Origin: Limanda limanda
Lineage: Eukaryota > Chordata > Actinopteri > Pleuronectiformes > Pleuronectidae
Assembly (NCBI RefSeq): GCF_963576545.1
Contig: NW_026870425.1
Location: forward strand, 682,001 to 746,000
DNA length: 64,000 bases
Direction: 5' to 3'
In this document: in pieces, positions 1 through 12,209 of the stretch
Layout: each line of letters begins with the position of its first letter
How positions within the stretch are numbered: position 1 is the first letter of the stretch
Made by a program: the position numbers and the translations under genes
Notes under the pieces: model-generated
Seen by the model: the letters and a program-made list of their open reading frames with translations, nothing else
Told to the model about the DNA's origin: nothing
Database searches by the model: none

Positions 1-2
1 CA

Positions 3-2525
3 GTTTCGCAGATGGCTGCAGGCAAGTCACCAGGTTTGGATGGATTACCGGCAGATTTTTTAAAACATTTCTGGAGCATTATGGGACAGGATCTGCTGGA
101 TGTCTTGAAGGAGTCGTTTGGGAAGGGGCTTCTTCCAGCCTCCTGCAGACGAGCTGTAACATCACTGCTGCCGAAGAAAGGGGATCTGACCCTGCTGAAA
201 AACTGGAGACCCGTCTCTCTTTTATGTAGTGACTATAAAGTTTTATCTAAGGTTTTAGCAAATAGATTCAATGTTTTTATGGAAGTGTTTATTGGTGCTG
301 ACCAATCTTATTGTGTACCAGGTAGGTCAATGCAAGACAATTAGTTTTTAATGAGAGACATTTTTGATCTGTGTACAACGTGTAATATTAATATTGGCAT
401 TATTTCCATTGACCAGGAAAAAGCATTTGATCGTGTCGATCGTTCATTCCTGTTTGCCACACTGCAGGCTTTTGGTGTTGGGGAGCATTTTCTGTCCTGG
501 GTGAAACTATTATAAAATGATACGTGTTGTGTTTTGAAGGTGGGGGGAGGGCTGAGCAGACCTGTACCAGTTGAAAGAGGGATAAGGCAGGGATGCCCCA
601 TCTCAGGCCAACTTTACAGTGTGGCAATCGAACCGCTCCTGTGTCGGCTCAGGACTCGGCTGAAAGGCCTGCGTCTGCCTGAGCTGGCTCACAGCCCCCC
701 AATAGTAATATCAGCTTATGCTGACGATGTGAACATCTTTGTCAAGGATCAGGCAGACATACAAGAATTAGAGGGCAGTCTGTCATTGTATGCGAAGGCT
801 TCATCAGCAAAAGTTAACTGGGGTAAGAGTGAAGCCTGTGTGATTGGTCAGTGGGACGCAGGGAGAGTACCCCGTCTCCCTGGGAACCTGACATGGGGAA
901 TTAAAGGGTTAAAAGTCCTCGGCTTGCATATCGGCAGTGAAGAGATAGAGAGGCAGAACTGGGATGGAGTGCTGGGAAAGGTGCAGGTCAAGTTGTCTAA
1001 ATGGAAATGGTTGCTACCCCAGTTGTCCTACAGGGGAAGAAGTCTGATAGTCAATAACCTGGTTGCAGCATCCCTGTGGCACAGACTCTATGTGCTCACT
1101 CCTCCACCGGGACTCATGGAGCAACTACAGAGGCTCCTGGTCGACTTCTTCTGGTCGGGTCACCACTGGGTGCGGGCGTCCGTGCTGTACCTCCCTGTGG
1201 CAGAGGGGGGCCATGGACTAACCGACGTCATCGCCAGGACTGCTGCCTTCAGACTGCAGGCAGCCCAGAGGCCCCTGTACGGCCCCACACTGTGCTGGTC
1301 GGCTGTGGCACGCCTGCTGCTCTGGAGAGCCGGGGGCCTTGGTTATGACAAACAGCTGTTCCTGTTGAACTCTCCGCAGCACAAACTAACTGGACTCACG
1401 CAGTTTTACACCTCTGTGATAGATGCCTGGAGGACACTCAACTTCACGAGACCTCCTGACCCCGCGCCTGGGATGTGGCTATTTGAGGAGCCACTGTTTG
1501 ATAATGGTTTCCTGGTCACTTCAGTCCTGACATCCACACCCACTTCAACAACGGTAAAAAACAAGTTCAGGGAGGCAGGAATAGTGAAGCTGGGCCACCT
1601 GACCTGGACGTCACTTGAGAGGCTGGCAGAGGTGACGGGAATTCGATCCACCAGAATGCTGCGGAGCCTCGTGGATGAGGTGTGGCAGGCACTGCCCCAG
1701 GCTCTACGGACCTTCGCCCAGAACAAAAGTCAGGCGGACCAGTGGACCAAAACACAGGAATACGTGTTCCCTATCCTGAAGGTGAGTCCTGCAGTGGGGG
1801 AGTGGAGAGAAGAGAGCGGCCAACTGCTAACCATCAGGACTCCAGCACTGAGCACCTTCAACACCTCTGGAGGGAAACAACTATACCACAGCTGCGTGAA
1901 GGTCCTGAACTGTGGCTCTCTTGCAGGAGTCAGGGAGTCCAGATGGACTGAGGTTTTTAGCTCAGACTATTCCCCTAGTGGCAGCTGGCGGGTCCTGTAT
2001 AAACCTCCGGTTGAGAGACGGATGGCAGACATCCAGTGGAGAATTATACATGGAGCTCTAGCTACAAACAGATACAGAGCTCACCTGGACCCAAGCACTG
2101 AGGGGGGGTGTCCATTCTGTTCACTGCCTGAGACCCTGGAGCACTTAGTGGTGTCCTGTCCCAGGTTAGCTGACATGTTTAAACAGCTGCAGGAGTGGGT
2201 GGGGGGGTTAGGAGAGGTTTTCTCGTTGCCACTTTTTGTGTTTGGACCCAAGTACACAGCAAGAAAAAAACATACTATGGTTTTAATGAATTTTCTTTTT
2301 TCTAATGCAAAGATGGCAACCTGGATTAGTAGAAAAAACAAAATGGCTGGGGGAGGATGGACAGATCCACTGCGCTGTTTGAGGGGGTTTGTGGCAGCTC
2401 GGCTGAGCATTGAACATGCGTATTTTACACATACTAGCAATTTGGAGGGTTTCAGGGCTGTGTGGGGGGTGGGAAAGGTCCTATGCTCACTGGGGGAGAA
2501 CCAGTCTCTGGTTTTAACTTTTTAG
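3..2525 (+). pseudogene. LINE ORF2 reverse transcriptase, C-terminal part, two in-frame stops
   Basis: The protein copies element RNA into DNA at a nicked target. One reading frame runs the whole length and is interrupted only by TAG at 342-344 and TAA at 513-515, with no frameshift, so it is a recent-looking pseudogene. Visible RT blocks are GKSPGLDGLPADF near the start, KNWRPVSLL, the catalytic DQEKAFD (411-431, first Asp plus FD), the RQGCPISG block just after 570, and the catalytic YADD at 717-728, followed by NWGKS. Far downstream is a zinc-finger-like segment with GGCPFC at about 2103-2120, then LEHLVVSCP, typical of the RVT-associated finger. The stop codon is TAG at 2523-2525. The endonuclease domain expected upstream is outside the window. 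The largest uninterrupted piece is 534-2525 (663 codons), and the ATG at 534 is only the first Met after the second stop, not a real start. Confidence 0.9.
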
Positions 2526-2655
2526 GGTTGGTTTATGATGTGTGCGTGTATATAATGTTTTCATCCCTTGTCTTTTCCCAAAAAAAAAAAATTTTTTGAG
2601 TAATTAAGAGCTATTTTGATAATGTCTCTTAAATAAAGTTATTTAAAAGTCAAAG
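2526..2655 (+). other. LINE 3' UTR with polyadenylation signal
   Basis: This non-coding tail follows the ORF2 stop. It has an A12-T6 run at 2580-2597 and a canonical AATAAA at 2632-2637, about 20 bp before the simple-repeat tail. This is where a LINE transcript would be expected to end. Confidence 0.75.
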
Positions 2656-2696
2656 TCTTCTTCTTCTTCTTCTTCTTCTTCTTCTTCTTCTTCTTC
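2656..2696 (+). repeat. (TTC)n microsatellite, LINE 3' tail
   Basis: About 13-14 perfect TTC units directly follow the LINE 3' UTR. Several LINE lineages end in a short tandem repeat instead of poly(A). The position after the AATAAA supports this being the element's own tail, but independent slippage growth is also possible. Confidence 0.9.
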
Positions 2697-2772
2697 AACA
2701 AGCGTTAGTTAAAATCCCTACCCAAAACGCTCACAGTCAACAGCATGGGGAAGCAGGGACAACACAAGGGTT
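2697..2772. other. Spacer between LINE and satellite
   Basis: These 76 bp match neither the LINE nor the satellite unit. I see no gene, RNA or regulatory signal here. It is the only non-satellite host DNA next to the array in this window and so marks the array's left boundary. Confidence 0.6.
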
Positions 2773-5700
2773 AACCATTTCTTCCAAAAAAGGCTTATCT
2801 CCCTGTTTCCAGCGCTTTTCTGACACTGGAGCTGATATGTGATGAAAAAGTCAGAAATGTTAACCATTGGTTCCAAAAAAGGCTTATCTCCCCGTTTCCA
2901 GCTGTTTAGTGACATTTGGGATGATGTGTGATGAAAAATTCAAGAATTTAACCATTTCTTCCAAAAAAAGGCATATCTCCCTGTTTCCAGCGCTTTTCTG
3001 ACCCTAGAGCTGATATGTGATGAAAAAGTCAAAATGTTAACCATTGCTTCCAAAAAAGGCGTATCTCCCCGTTTCCAGCTGTTTAGTGACATTTGGGATG
3101 ATGTGTGATGAAAAATTCAAGAATTTAACCATTTCTTCAAAAAAAAAGGCTTATCTCCCTGTTTCCAGCGCTTTTCTGACACTTGGGCTGATATGTGATG
3201 AAAAAGTCAAAATGTTAACCATTGCTTCCAAAAAAGGCTTATCTCCCCGTTTCCAGCTGTTTATTGACATTTGGGATGATGTGTGATGAAAAATTCAAGA
3301 ATTTAACCATTTCTTCCAAAAAAGGCTTATCTCCCTGTTTCCAGCGCTTTTCTGACACTTGGGCTGACATGTGATGAAAAAGTAAGAAATGTTAACCATT
3401 GCTTCCAAAAAAGGCGTATCTCCCCGTTTCCAGCTGTTTAGTGAAATTTGGGATGATGTGTGATGAAAAATTCAAGAATTTAACCATTTCTTCCAAAAAA
3501 GGCTTATCTCCCTGTTTCCAGCGATTTTCTGACACTTGGACTGATATGTGATGAAAAAGTCAAAATGTTAACCATTGCTTAAAAAAAAGGCGTATCTCCC
3601 CGTTTCCAGCTGTTTAGTGAAATTTGGGATGATGTGTGATGAAAAATTCAAGAATTTAACCATTTCTTCCAAAAAAGGCTTATCTCCGTTTCCAGCGCTT
3701 TTCTGACACTTGGGCTGATATGTGATGAAAAAGTCAGAAATGTTAACCATTGCTTCCAAAAAAGGCTTATCTCCCCGTTTCCAGCTGTTTAGTGACATTT
3801 GGGATGATGTGTGATGAAAAATTCAAGAATTTAACCATTTCTTCCAAAAAAGGCTTATCTCCCTGTTTCCAGCGCTTTTCTGACACTTGGACTGATATGT
3901 GATGAAAAAGTCAGAAAAGTTAACCATTGCTTCCAAAAAAGGCTTATCTCCCCGTTTCCAGCTGTTTAGTGACATTTGGGATGATGTGTGATGAAAAATT
4001 CAAGAATTTAACCATTTATTCCAAAAAAAGGCATGTCTCCCTGTTTCCAGTGCTTTTCTGACACTTGGGCTGATATGTGATGAAAAAGTCAAAATGTTAA
4101 CCATTGCTTCCAAAAAAGGCTTATCTCCCCGTTTCCAGCTGTTTAGTGAAATTTGGGATGATGTGTGATGAAAAATTCAAGAATTTAACCATTTCTTCCA
4201 AAAAAGGCTTATCTCCCCGTTTCCAGCTGTTTAGTGACATTTGGGATGATGTGTAATGAAAAATTCAAGAATTGAACCATTTCTTCCAAAAAAGGCTTAT
4301 CTCCCTGTTTCCAGCTCTTTTTTGACACTTGGGCTGACATGTGATGAAAAAGTCAAAATGTTAACCATTGCTTCCAAAAAAGGCTTATCTCCCCGTTTCC
4401 AGCTGTTTATTGACATTTGGGATGATGTGTGATGAAAAATTCAAGAATTTAACCATTTCTTCCAAAAAAGGCTTATCTCCGTTTCCAGCGCTTTTCTGAC
4501 ACTTGGGCTGATATGTGATGAAAAAGTCAGAAATGTTAACCATTGCTTCCAAAAAAGGCTTATCTCCCCGTTTCCAGCTGTTTAGTGACATTTGGGATGA
4601 TGTGTGATGAAAAATTCAAGAATTTAACCATTTCTTCCAAAAAAGGCTTATCTCCCTGTTTCCAGCGCTTTTCTGACACTTGGACTGATATGTGATGAAA
4701 AAGTCAGAAAAGTTAACCATTGCTTCCAAAAAAGGCTTATCTCCCCGTTTCCAGCTGTTTAGTGACATTTGGGATGATGTGTGATGAAAAATTCAAGAAT
4801 TTAACCATTTATTCCAAAAAAAGGCATGTCTCCCTGTTTCCAGCGCTTTTCTGACACTTGGGCTGATATGTGATGAAAAAGTCAAAATGTTAACCATTGC
4901 TTCCAAAAAAGGCTTATCTCCCCGTTTCCAGCTGTTTAGTGACATTTGGGATGATGTGTGATGAAAAATTCAAGAATTTAACCATTTCTTCCAAAAAAAA
5001 GGCATATCTCCCTGTTTCCAGCGCTTTTCTGACACTGGAGCTGATATGTGATGAAAAAATCAAAATGTTAACCATTGCTTCCAAAAGAGGCTTATCTCCC
5101 CATTCCAGCTGTTTAGTGACATTTGGGATGATGTGTGATGAAAAATTCAAGAATTTAACCATTTCTTCCAAAAAAAAGGCTTATCTCCCTGTTTCCAGCG
5201 CTTTTCTGACACTTGGGCTGATATGTGATGAAAAAGTCAAAATGTTAACCATTGCTTCCAAAAAAGGCTTATCTCCCCGTTTCCAGCTGTTTATTGACAT
5301 TTGGGATGATGTGTGATGAAAAATTCAAGAATTTAACCATTTCTTCCAAAAAAGGCTTATCTCCCTGTTTCCAGCGCTTTTCTGACACTTGGGCTGACAT
5401 GTGATGAAAAAGTAAGAAATGTTAACCATTGCTTCCAAAAAAGGCGTATCTCCCCGTTTCCAGCTGTTTAGTGAAATTTGGGATGATGTGTGATGAAAAA
5501 TTCAAGAATTTAACCATTTCTTCCAAAAAAGGCTTATCTCCCTGTTTCCAGCGATTTTCTGACACTTGGACTGATATGTGATGAAAAAGTCAAAATGTTA
5601 ACCATTGCTTAAAAAAAAGGCGTATCTCCCCGTTTCCAGCTGTTTAGTGAAATTTGGGATGATGTGTGATGAAAAATTCAAGAATTTAACCATTTCTTCC

Positions 5701-8602
5701 AAAAAAGGCTTATCTCCGTTTCCAGCGCTTTTCTGACACTTGGGCTGATATGTGATGAAAAAGTCAGAAATGTTAACCATTGCTTCCAAAAAAGGCTTAT
5801 CTCCCCGTTTCCAGCTGTTTAGTGACATTTGGGATGATGTGTGATGAAAAATTCAAGAATTTAACCATTTCTTCCAAAAAAGGCTTATCTCCCTGTTTCC
5901 AGCGCTTTTCTGACACTTGGACTGATATGTGATGAAAAAGTCAGAAAAGTTAACCATTGCTTCCAAAAAAGGCTTATCTCCCCGTTTCCAGCTGTTTAGT
6001 GACATTTGGGATGATGTGTGATGAAAAATTCAAGAATTTAACCATTTATTCCAAAAAAAGGCATGTCTCCCTGTTTCCAGTGCTTTTCTGACACTTGGGC
6101 TGATATGTGATGAAAAAGTCAAAATGTTAACCATTGCTTCCAAAAAAGGCTTATCTCCCCGTTTCCAGCTGTTTAGTGAAATTTGGGATGATGTGTGATG
6201 AAAAATTCAAGAATTTAACCATTTCTTCCAAAAAAGGCTTATCTCCCCGTTTCCAGCTGTTTAGTGACATTTGGGATGATGTGTAATGAAAAATTCAAGA
6301 ATTGAACCATTTCTTCCAAAAAAGGCTTATCTCCCTGTTTCCAGCTCTTTTTTGACACTTGGGCTGACATGTGATGAAAAAGTCAAAATGTTAACCATTG
6401 CTTCCAAAAAAGGCTTATCTCCCCGTTTCCAGCTGTTTATTGACATTTGGGATGATGTGTGATGAAAAATTCAAGAATTTAACCATTTCTTCCAAAAAAG
6501 GCTTATCTCCGTTTCCAGCGCTTTTCTGACACTTGGGCTGATATGTGATGAAAAAGTCAGAAATGTTAACCATTGCTTCCAAAAAAGGCTTATCTCCCCG
6601 TTTCCAGCTGTTTAGTGACATTTGGGATGATGTGTGATGAAAAATTCAAGAATTTAACCATTTCTTCCAAAAAAGGCTTATCTCCCTGTTTCCAGCGCTT
6701 TTCTGACACTTGGACTGATATGTGATGAAAAAGTCAGAAAAGTTAACCATTGCTTCCAAAAAAGGCTTATCTCCCCGTTTCCAGCTGTTTAGTGACATTT
6801 GGGATGATGTGTGATGAAAAATTCAAGAATTTAACCATTTATTCCAAAAAAAGGCATGTCTCCCTGTTTCCAGCGCTTTTCTGACACTTGGGCTGATATG
6901 TGATGAAAAAGTCAAAATGTTAACCATTGCTTCCAAAAAAGGCTTATCTCCCCGTTTCCAGCTGTTTAGTGACATTTGGGATGATGTGTGATGAAAAATT
7001 CAAGAATTTAACCATTTCTTCCAAAAAAAAGGCATATCTCCCTGTTTCCAGCGCTTTTCTGACACTGGAGCTGATATGTGATGAAAAAATCAAAATGTTA
7101 ACCATTGCTTCCAAAAGAGGCTTATCTCCCCATTCCAGCTGTTTAGTGACATTTGGGATGATGTGTGATGAAAAATTCAAGAATTTAACCATTTCTTCCA
7201 AAAAAAAAGGCATATCTCCCTGTTTCCAGCGCTTTTCCGACACTGGAGCTGATATGTGATGAAAAAGTCAAGAATTTAACCATTTCTTCCAAAAAAGGCT
7301 TATCTCCCTGTTTCCAGCGCTTATCTGACACTTGGGCTGATATGTGATGAAAAAGACAAAATATTAACCATTGCTTCCAAAAAAGGCTTATCTCCCCGTT
7401 TCCAGCTGTTTAGTGAAATTTGGGATGATGTGTGATGAAAAATTCAAGAATTTAACCATTTCTTCCAAAAAAGGCTTATCTCCCTGTTTTTAGCGCTTTT
7501 CTGACAATTGGGCTGATATGTGATGAAAAAGTCAAAATGTTAACCATTGCTTCCAAAAAAGGCTTATCTCCCCGTTTCCAGCTGTTTAGTGACATTTGGG
7601 ATGATGTGTGATGAAAAATTCGAGAATTTAACCATTTCTTCCAAAAAAAGGCATATCTCCCTGTTTCCAGCGCTTTTCTGACACTGGAGCTGATATGTGA
7701 TGAAAAAATCAAAATGTTAACCATTGCTTCCAAAAGAGGCTTATCTCCCCGTTCCAGCTGTTTAGTGACATTTGGGATGATGTGTAATGAAAAATTCAAG
7801 AATTTAACCATTTCTTCCAAAAAAGGCTTATCTCCCTGTTTCCAGCGCTTTTCTGAAACTTGGGCTGACATGTGATGAAAAAGTCAAAATGTTAACCATT
7901 GCTTCCAAAAAAGGCTTATCTCCCCGTGTCAAGCTGTTTATTGACATTTGGGATGATGTGTGATGAAAAATTCAAGAATTTCACCATTTCTTCCAAAAAA
8001 GGCTTATCTCCCTGTTTCCAGCGCTTTTCTGACACTTGGACTGATATGTGATGAAAAAGTCAGAAATGTTAACCATTGCTTCCAAAAAAGGCTTATCTCC
8101 CCGTTTCCAGCTGTTTAGTGACATTTGGGATGATGTGTGATGAAAAATTCAAGAATTTAACCATTTCTTCCAAAAAAAGGCATGTCTCCCTGTTTCCAGC
8201 GCTTTTCTGACACTTGGGCTGATATGTGATGAAAAAGTCAAAATGTTAACCATTGCTTCCAAAAAAGGCTTATCTCCCCGTTTCCAGCTGTTTAGTGCAT
8301 TTGGGATGATGTGTGATGAAAAATTCAAGAATTTAACCATTTCTTCCAAAAAAAAGGCATATCTCCCTGTTTCCAGCGCTTTTCTGACACTGGAGCTGAT
8401 ATGTGATGAAAAAATCAAAATGTTAACCATTGCTTCCAAAAGAGGCTTATCTCCCCGTTCCAGCTGTTTAGTGACATTTGGGATGATGTGTGATGAAAAA
8501 TTCAAGAATTTAACCATTTCTTCCAAAAAAAAGGCATATCTCCCTGTTTCCAGCGCTTTTCTGACACTGGAGCTGATATGTGATGAAAAAGTCAGAAATC
8601 TT
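2773..8602. repeat. Satellite array, type I block (first copy)
   Basis: This is a tandem satellite of ~177-bp dimers. Half-unit A (88 bp) is marked by CTCCCCGTTTCCAGCTG and ends TTCAAGAATTT. Half-unit B (88-89 bp) is marked by CTCCCTGTTTCCAGCGC. A and B differ at about 13 of 88 positions by my alignment. Type I dimers mostly join B to A through AAAATGTTAACCATTGC, and many B units carry GGCATATCTCC or GGCATGTCTCC. Rare private variants recur: a 3-bp deletion giving TATCTCCGTTTCC, and GCTTAAAAAAAAGGCG. ORFs on both strands are products of the repeat and carry no recognisable domain. Confidence 0.95.
3131..7190. repeat. Two tandem copies of a ~2,030-bp higher-order repeat
   Basis: 3131-5160 is repeated at 5161-7190 with a constant 2,030-bp offset (about 11.5 dimers). 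Rare variants fall at the same place in both copies: GCTTAAAAAAAAGG at 3577 and 5607, the unit CCAGTGCTTTT near 4048 and 6078, and CCAGCTCTTTTTTG near 4311 and 6341. The edges are approximate, set where the shifted match breaks (GTTTCC against ATTCC on the left, GGCTTATC against GGCATATC on the right). A third single copy lies at about 22860-24889. Confidence 0.85.
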
Positions 8603-11600
8603 AATCAATGCTTCCAAAAAAGGCTTATCTCCCCGTTTCCAGCTGTTTAGTGACATTTGGGATGATGTGTGATGACAAATTCAAGAATTTAACCATTTCT
8701 TCCAAAAAAGGCTTATCTCCCTGTTTAGAGCGCTTTTCTGACACTTGGGCTGACATGTGATGAAAAAGTCAGAAATCTTAATCAATGCTTCCAAAAAAGG
8801 CTTATCTCCCCGTTTCCAGCTGTTTAGTGACATTTGGGATGATGTGTGATAAAAAATTCAAGAATTTAACCATTTCTTCCAAAAAAAGGCAGATCTCCCT
8901 GTTTCCAGCGCTTTTCTGACACTTGGGCTGACATGTGATGAAAAAGTCAGAAATCTTAATCAATGCTTCCAAAAAAGGCTTATCTTCCCGTTTCCCGCTG
9001 TTTAGTGACATTTGGGATGATGTGTGATGAAAAATTCAAGAATTTAACCTTTTCTTCAAAAAAAAGGCAGATCTCCCTGTTTCCAGCGCTTTTCTGACAC
9101 TGGAGTTGATATGTGATGAAAAAGTCAAAATGTTAACCATTGCTTCCAAAAATGGCTTATCTCCCCGTTTCCAGCTGTTTAGTGACATTTGGGATGATGT
9201 GTGATAAAAAATTCAAGAATTTAACCATTTCTTCCAAAAAAGGCTTATCTCCCTGTTTCCAGCGCTTTTCTGACACTTGGGCTGACATGTGATGAAAAAG
9301 TCAGAAATCTTAATCAATGCTTCCAAAAAAGGCTTATCTCCCCGTTTCCAGCTGTTTAGTGACATTTGGGATGATGTGTGATGAAAAATTCAAGAATATA
9401 ACCTTTTCTTCCAAAAAAAGGCAGATCTCCCTGTTTCCAGCGCTTTTCTGACACTTGGGCTGACATGTGATGAAAAAGTCAGAAATCTTAATCAATGCTT
9501 CCAAAAAAGGCTTATCTCCCCGCTTCCAGCTGTTTAGTGACATTTGGGATGATGTGTGATGAAAAATTCAAGAATTTAACCATTTCTTCCAAAAAAGGAT
9601 TTATCTCCCTGTTTCCAGCGCTTTTCTGACACTTGGGCTGACATGTGATGAAAAAGTCAGAAATCTTAATCAATGCTTACAAAAAAGGCTTATCTCCCCG
9701 TTTCCAGCTGTTTAGTGACATTTGGGATGATGTGTGATGAAAAATTCAAGAATTTAACCATTTCTTCCAAAAAAGGCTTATCTCCCTGTTTCCAGCGCTT
9801 TTCTGACACTTGAGCTGACATGTGATGAAAAAGTCAGAAATCTTAATCAATGCTTCCAAAAAAGGCTTATCTCCACGTTTCCAGCTGTTTAGTGACATTT
9901 GGGATGATGTGTGATGAAAAATTCAAGAATTTAACCATTTCTTCCAAAAAAGGCTTATCTCCCTGTTTCCAGCGCATTTCTGACACTTGGGCTGACATGT
10001 GATGAAAAAGTCAGAAATCTTAATCAATGCTTCCAAAAAAGGCTTATATCCCCGTTTCCAGCTGTTTAGTGACATTTGGGATGATGTGTGATGAAAAATT
10101 CAAGAATTTAACCATTTCTTCCAAAAAAGGCGTATCTCCCTGTTTCCAGCGCTTTTCTGACACTTGGGCTGACATGTGATGAAAAAGTCAGAAATCTTAA
10201 TCAATGCTTCCAAAAAAGGCTTATCTCCCCGTTTCCAGCTGTTTAGTGACATTTGGGATGATGTGTGATGACAAATTCAAGAATTTACCCATTTCTTCCA
10301 AAAAAGGCTTATCTCCCTGTTTAGAGCGCTTTTCTGACACTTGGGCTGACATGTGATGAAAAAGTCAGAAATCTTAATCAATGCTTCCAAAAAAGGCTTA
10401 TCTCCCCGTTTCCAGCTGTTTAGTGACATTTGGGATGATGTGTGATAAAAAATTCAAGAATTTAACCATTTCTTCCAAAAAAAGGCAGATCTCCCTGTTT
10501 CCAGCGCTTTTCTGACACTGGAGCTGATGTGTGATGAAAAAGTCAAAATGTTAACCATTGCTTCCAAAAAAGGCTTATCTCCCCTTTTCCAGCTGTTTAG
10601 TGACATTTGGGATGATGTGTGATGAAAAATTCAAGAATTTAACCTTTTCTTCCAAAAAAGGCAGATCTCCCTGTTTCCAGCGCTTTTCTGACACTGGAGC
10701 TGATATGTGATGAAAAAGTCAAAATGTTAACCATTGCTTCCAAAAAAGGCTTATCTCCCCGTTTCCAGCTGTTTAGTGAAATTTGGGATGATGTGTGATG
10801 AAAAATTCAAGAATTTAACCATTTCTTCCAAAAAAGGCTTATCTCCCTGTTTCCAGCGCTTTTCTGACACTTGGGCTGACATGTGATGAAAAAGTCAGAA
10901 ATCTTAATCAATGCTTCCAAAAAAGGCTTATCTTCCCGTTTCCCGCTGTTTAGTGACATTTGGGATGATGTTTGATGAAAAATTCAAGAATTTAACCTTT
11001 TCTTCAAAAAAAAGGCAGATCTCCCTGTTTCCAGCGCTTTTCTGACACTGGAGTTGATATGTGATGAAAAAGTCAAAATGTTAACCATTGCTTCCAAAAA
11101 AGGCTTATCTCCCCGTTTCCAGCTGTTTAGTGACATTTGGGATGATGTGTGATAAAAATTCAAGAATTTAACCATTTCTTCCAAAAAAGGCTTATCGCCC
11201 TGTTTCCAGCGCTTTTCTGACACTTGGGCTGACATGTGATGAAAAAGTCAGAAATCTTAATCAATGCTTCCAAAAAAGGCTTATCTCCCCGTTTCCAGCT
11301 GTTTAGTGACATTTGGGATGATGTGTGATGAAAAATTCAAGAATTTAACCTTTTCTTCCAAAAAAAGGCAGATCTCCCTGTTTCCAGCGCTTTTCTGACA
11401 CTTGGGCTGACATGTGATGAAAAAGTCAGAAATCTTAATCAATGCTTCCAAAAAAGGCTTATCTCCCCGTTTCCAGCTGTTTAGTGACATTTGGGATGAT
11501 GTGAGATGAAAAATTCAAGAATTTAACCTTTTCTTCCAAAAAAAGGCAGATCTCCCTGTTTCCAGCGCTTTTCTGACACTGGAGCTGATATGTGATGAAA

Positions 11601-12209
11601 AAGTCAAAATGTTAACCATTGCTTCCAAAAAAGGCTTATCTCCCCGTTTCCAGCTGTTTAGTGACATTTGGAATGATGTGTGATGAAAAATTCAAGAATA
11701 TAACCTTTTCTTCCAAAAAAAGGCAGATCTCCCTGTTTCCAGCGCTTTTCTGACACTTGGGCTGACATGTGATGAAAAAGTCAGAAATCTTAATCAATGC
11801 TTCCAAAAAAGGCTTATCTCCCCGTTTCCAGCTGTTTAGTGACATTTGGGATGATGTGTGATGAAAAATTCAAGAATTTAACCATTTCTTCCAAAAAAGG
11901 CTTATCTCCCTGTTTCCAGCGCTTTTCTGACACTTCGGCTGACATGTGATGAAAAAGTCAGAAATCTTAATCAATGCTTCCAAAAAAGGCTTATCTCCCC
12001 GTTTCCAGCTGTTTAGTGACATTTGGGATGATGTGTGATGAAAAATTCAAGAATTTAACCATTTCTTCCAAAAAAGGCTTATCTCCCTGTTTCCAGCACT
12101 TTTCTGACACTTGGGCTGACATGTGATGAAAAAGTCAAAATGTTAACCATTGCTTCCAAAAAAGGCTTATCTCCCCGTTTCCAGCTGTTTAGTGACATTT
12201 GGGATGATG

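Larger units (their letters stand above)
1..2696 (+). mobile_element. LINE retrotransposon (Tx1/L1-like), 3' portion
   Basis: This is the 3' part of a non-LTR retrotransposon that enters the window already inside its reverse-transcriptase ORF, so the 5' UTR, any ORF1 and the endonuclease domain lie upstream. In order it holds reverse transcriptase, a long C-terminal region with a Cys/His zinc-finger-like segment, a 3' UTR with AATAAA at 2632-2637, and a (TTC)n tail. The block order and the C-terminal finger match the Tx1 branch of L1-like elements common in fish and frog genomes. That clade call is recognition from memory, not a search. No target-site duplication can be tested because the 5' end is outside the window. 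The element stops about 76 bp before the satellite array begins. Confidence 0.88.

Noticed and set aside
341..627. Minus-strand ORFs over the LINE, and others at 1406-1755 and 2081-2440
   Set aside because: They are shadows of the reverse-transcriptase frame on the opposite strand, without their own motifs.
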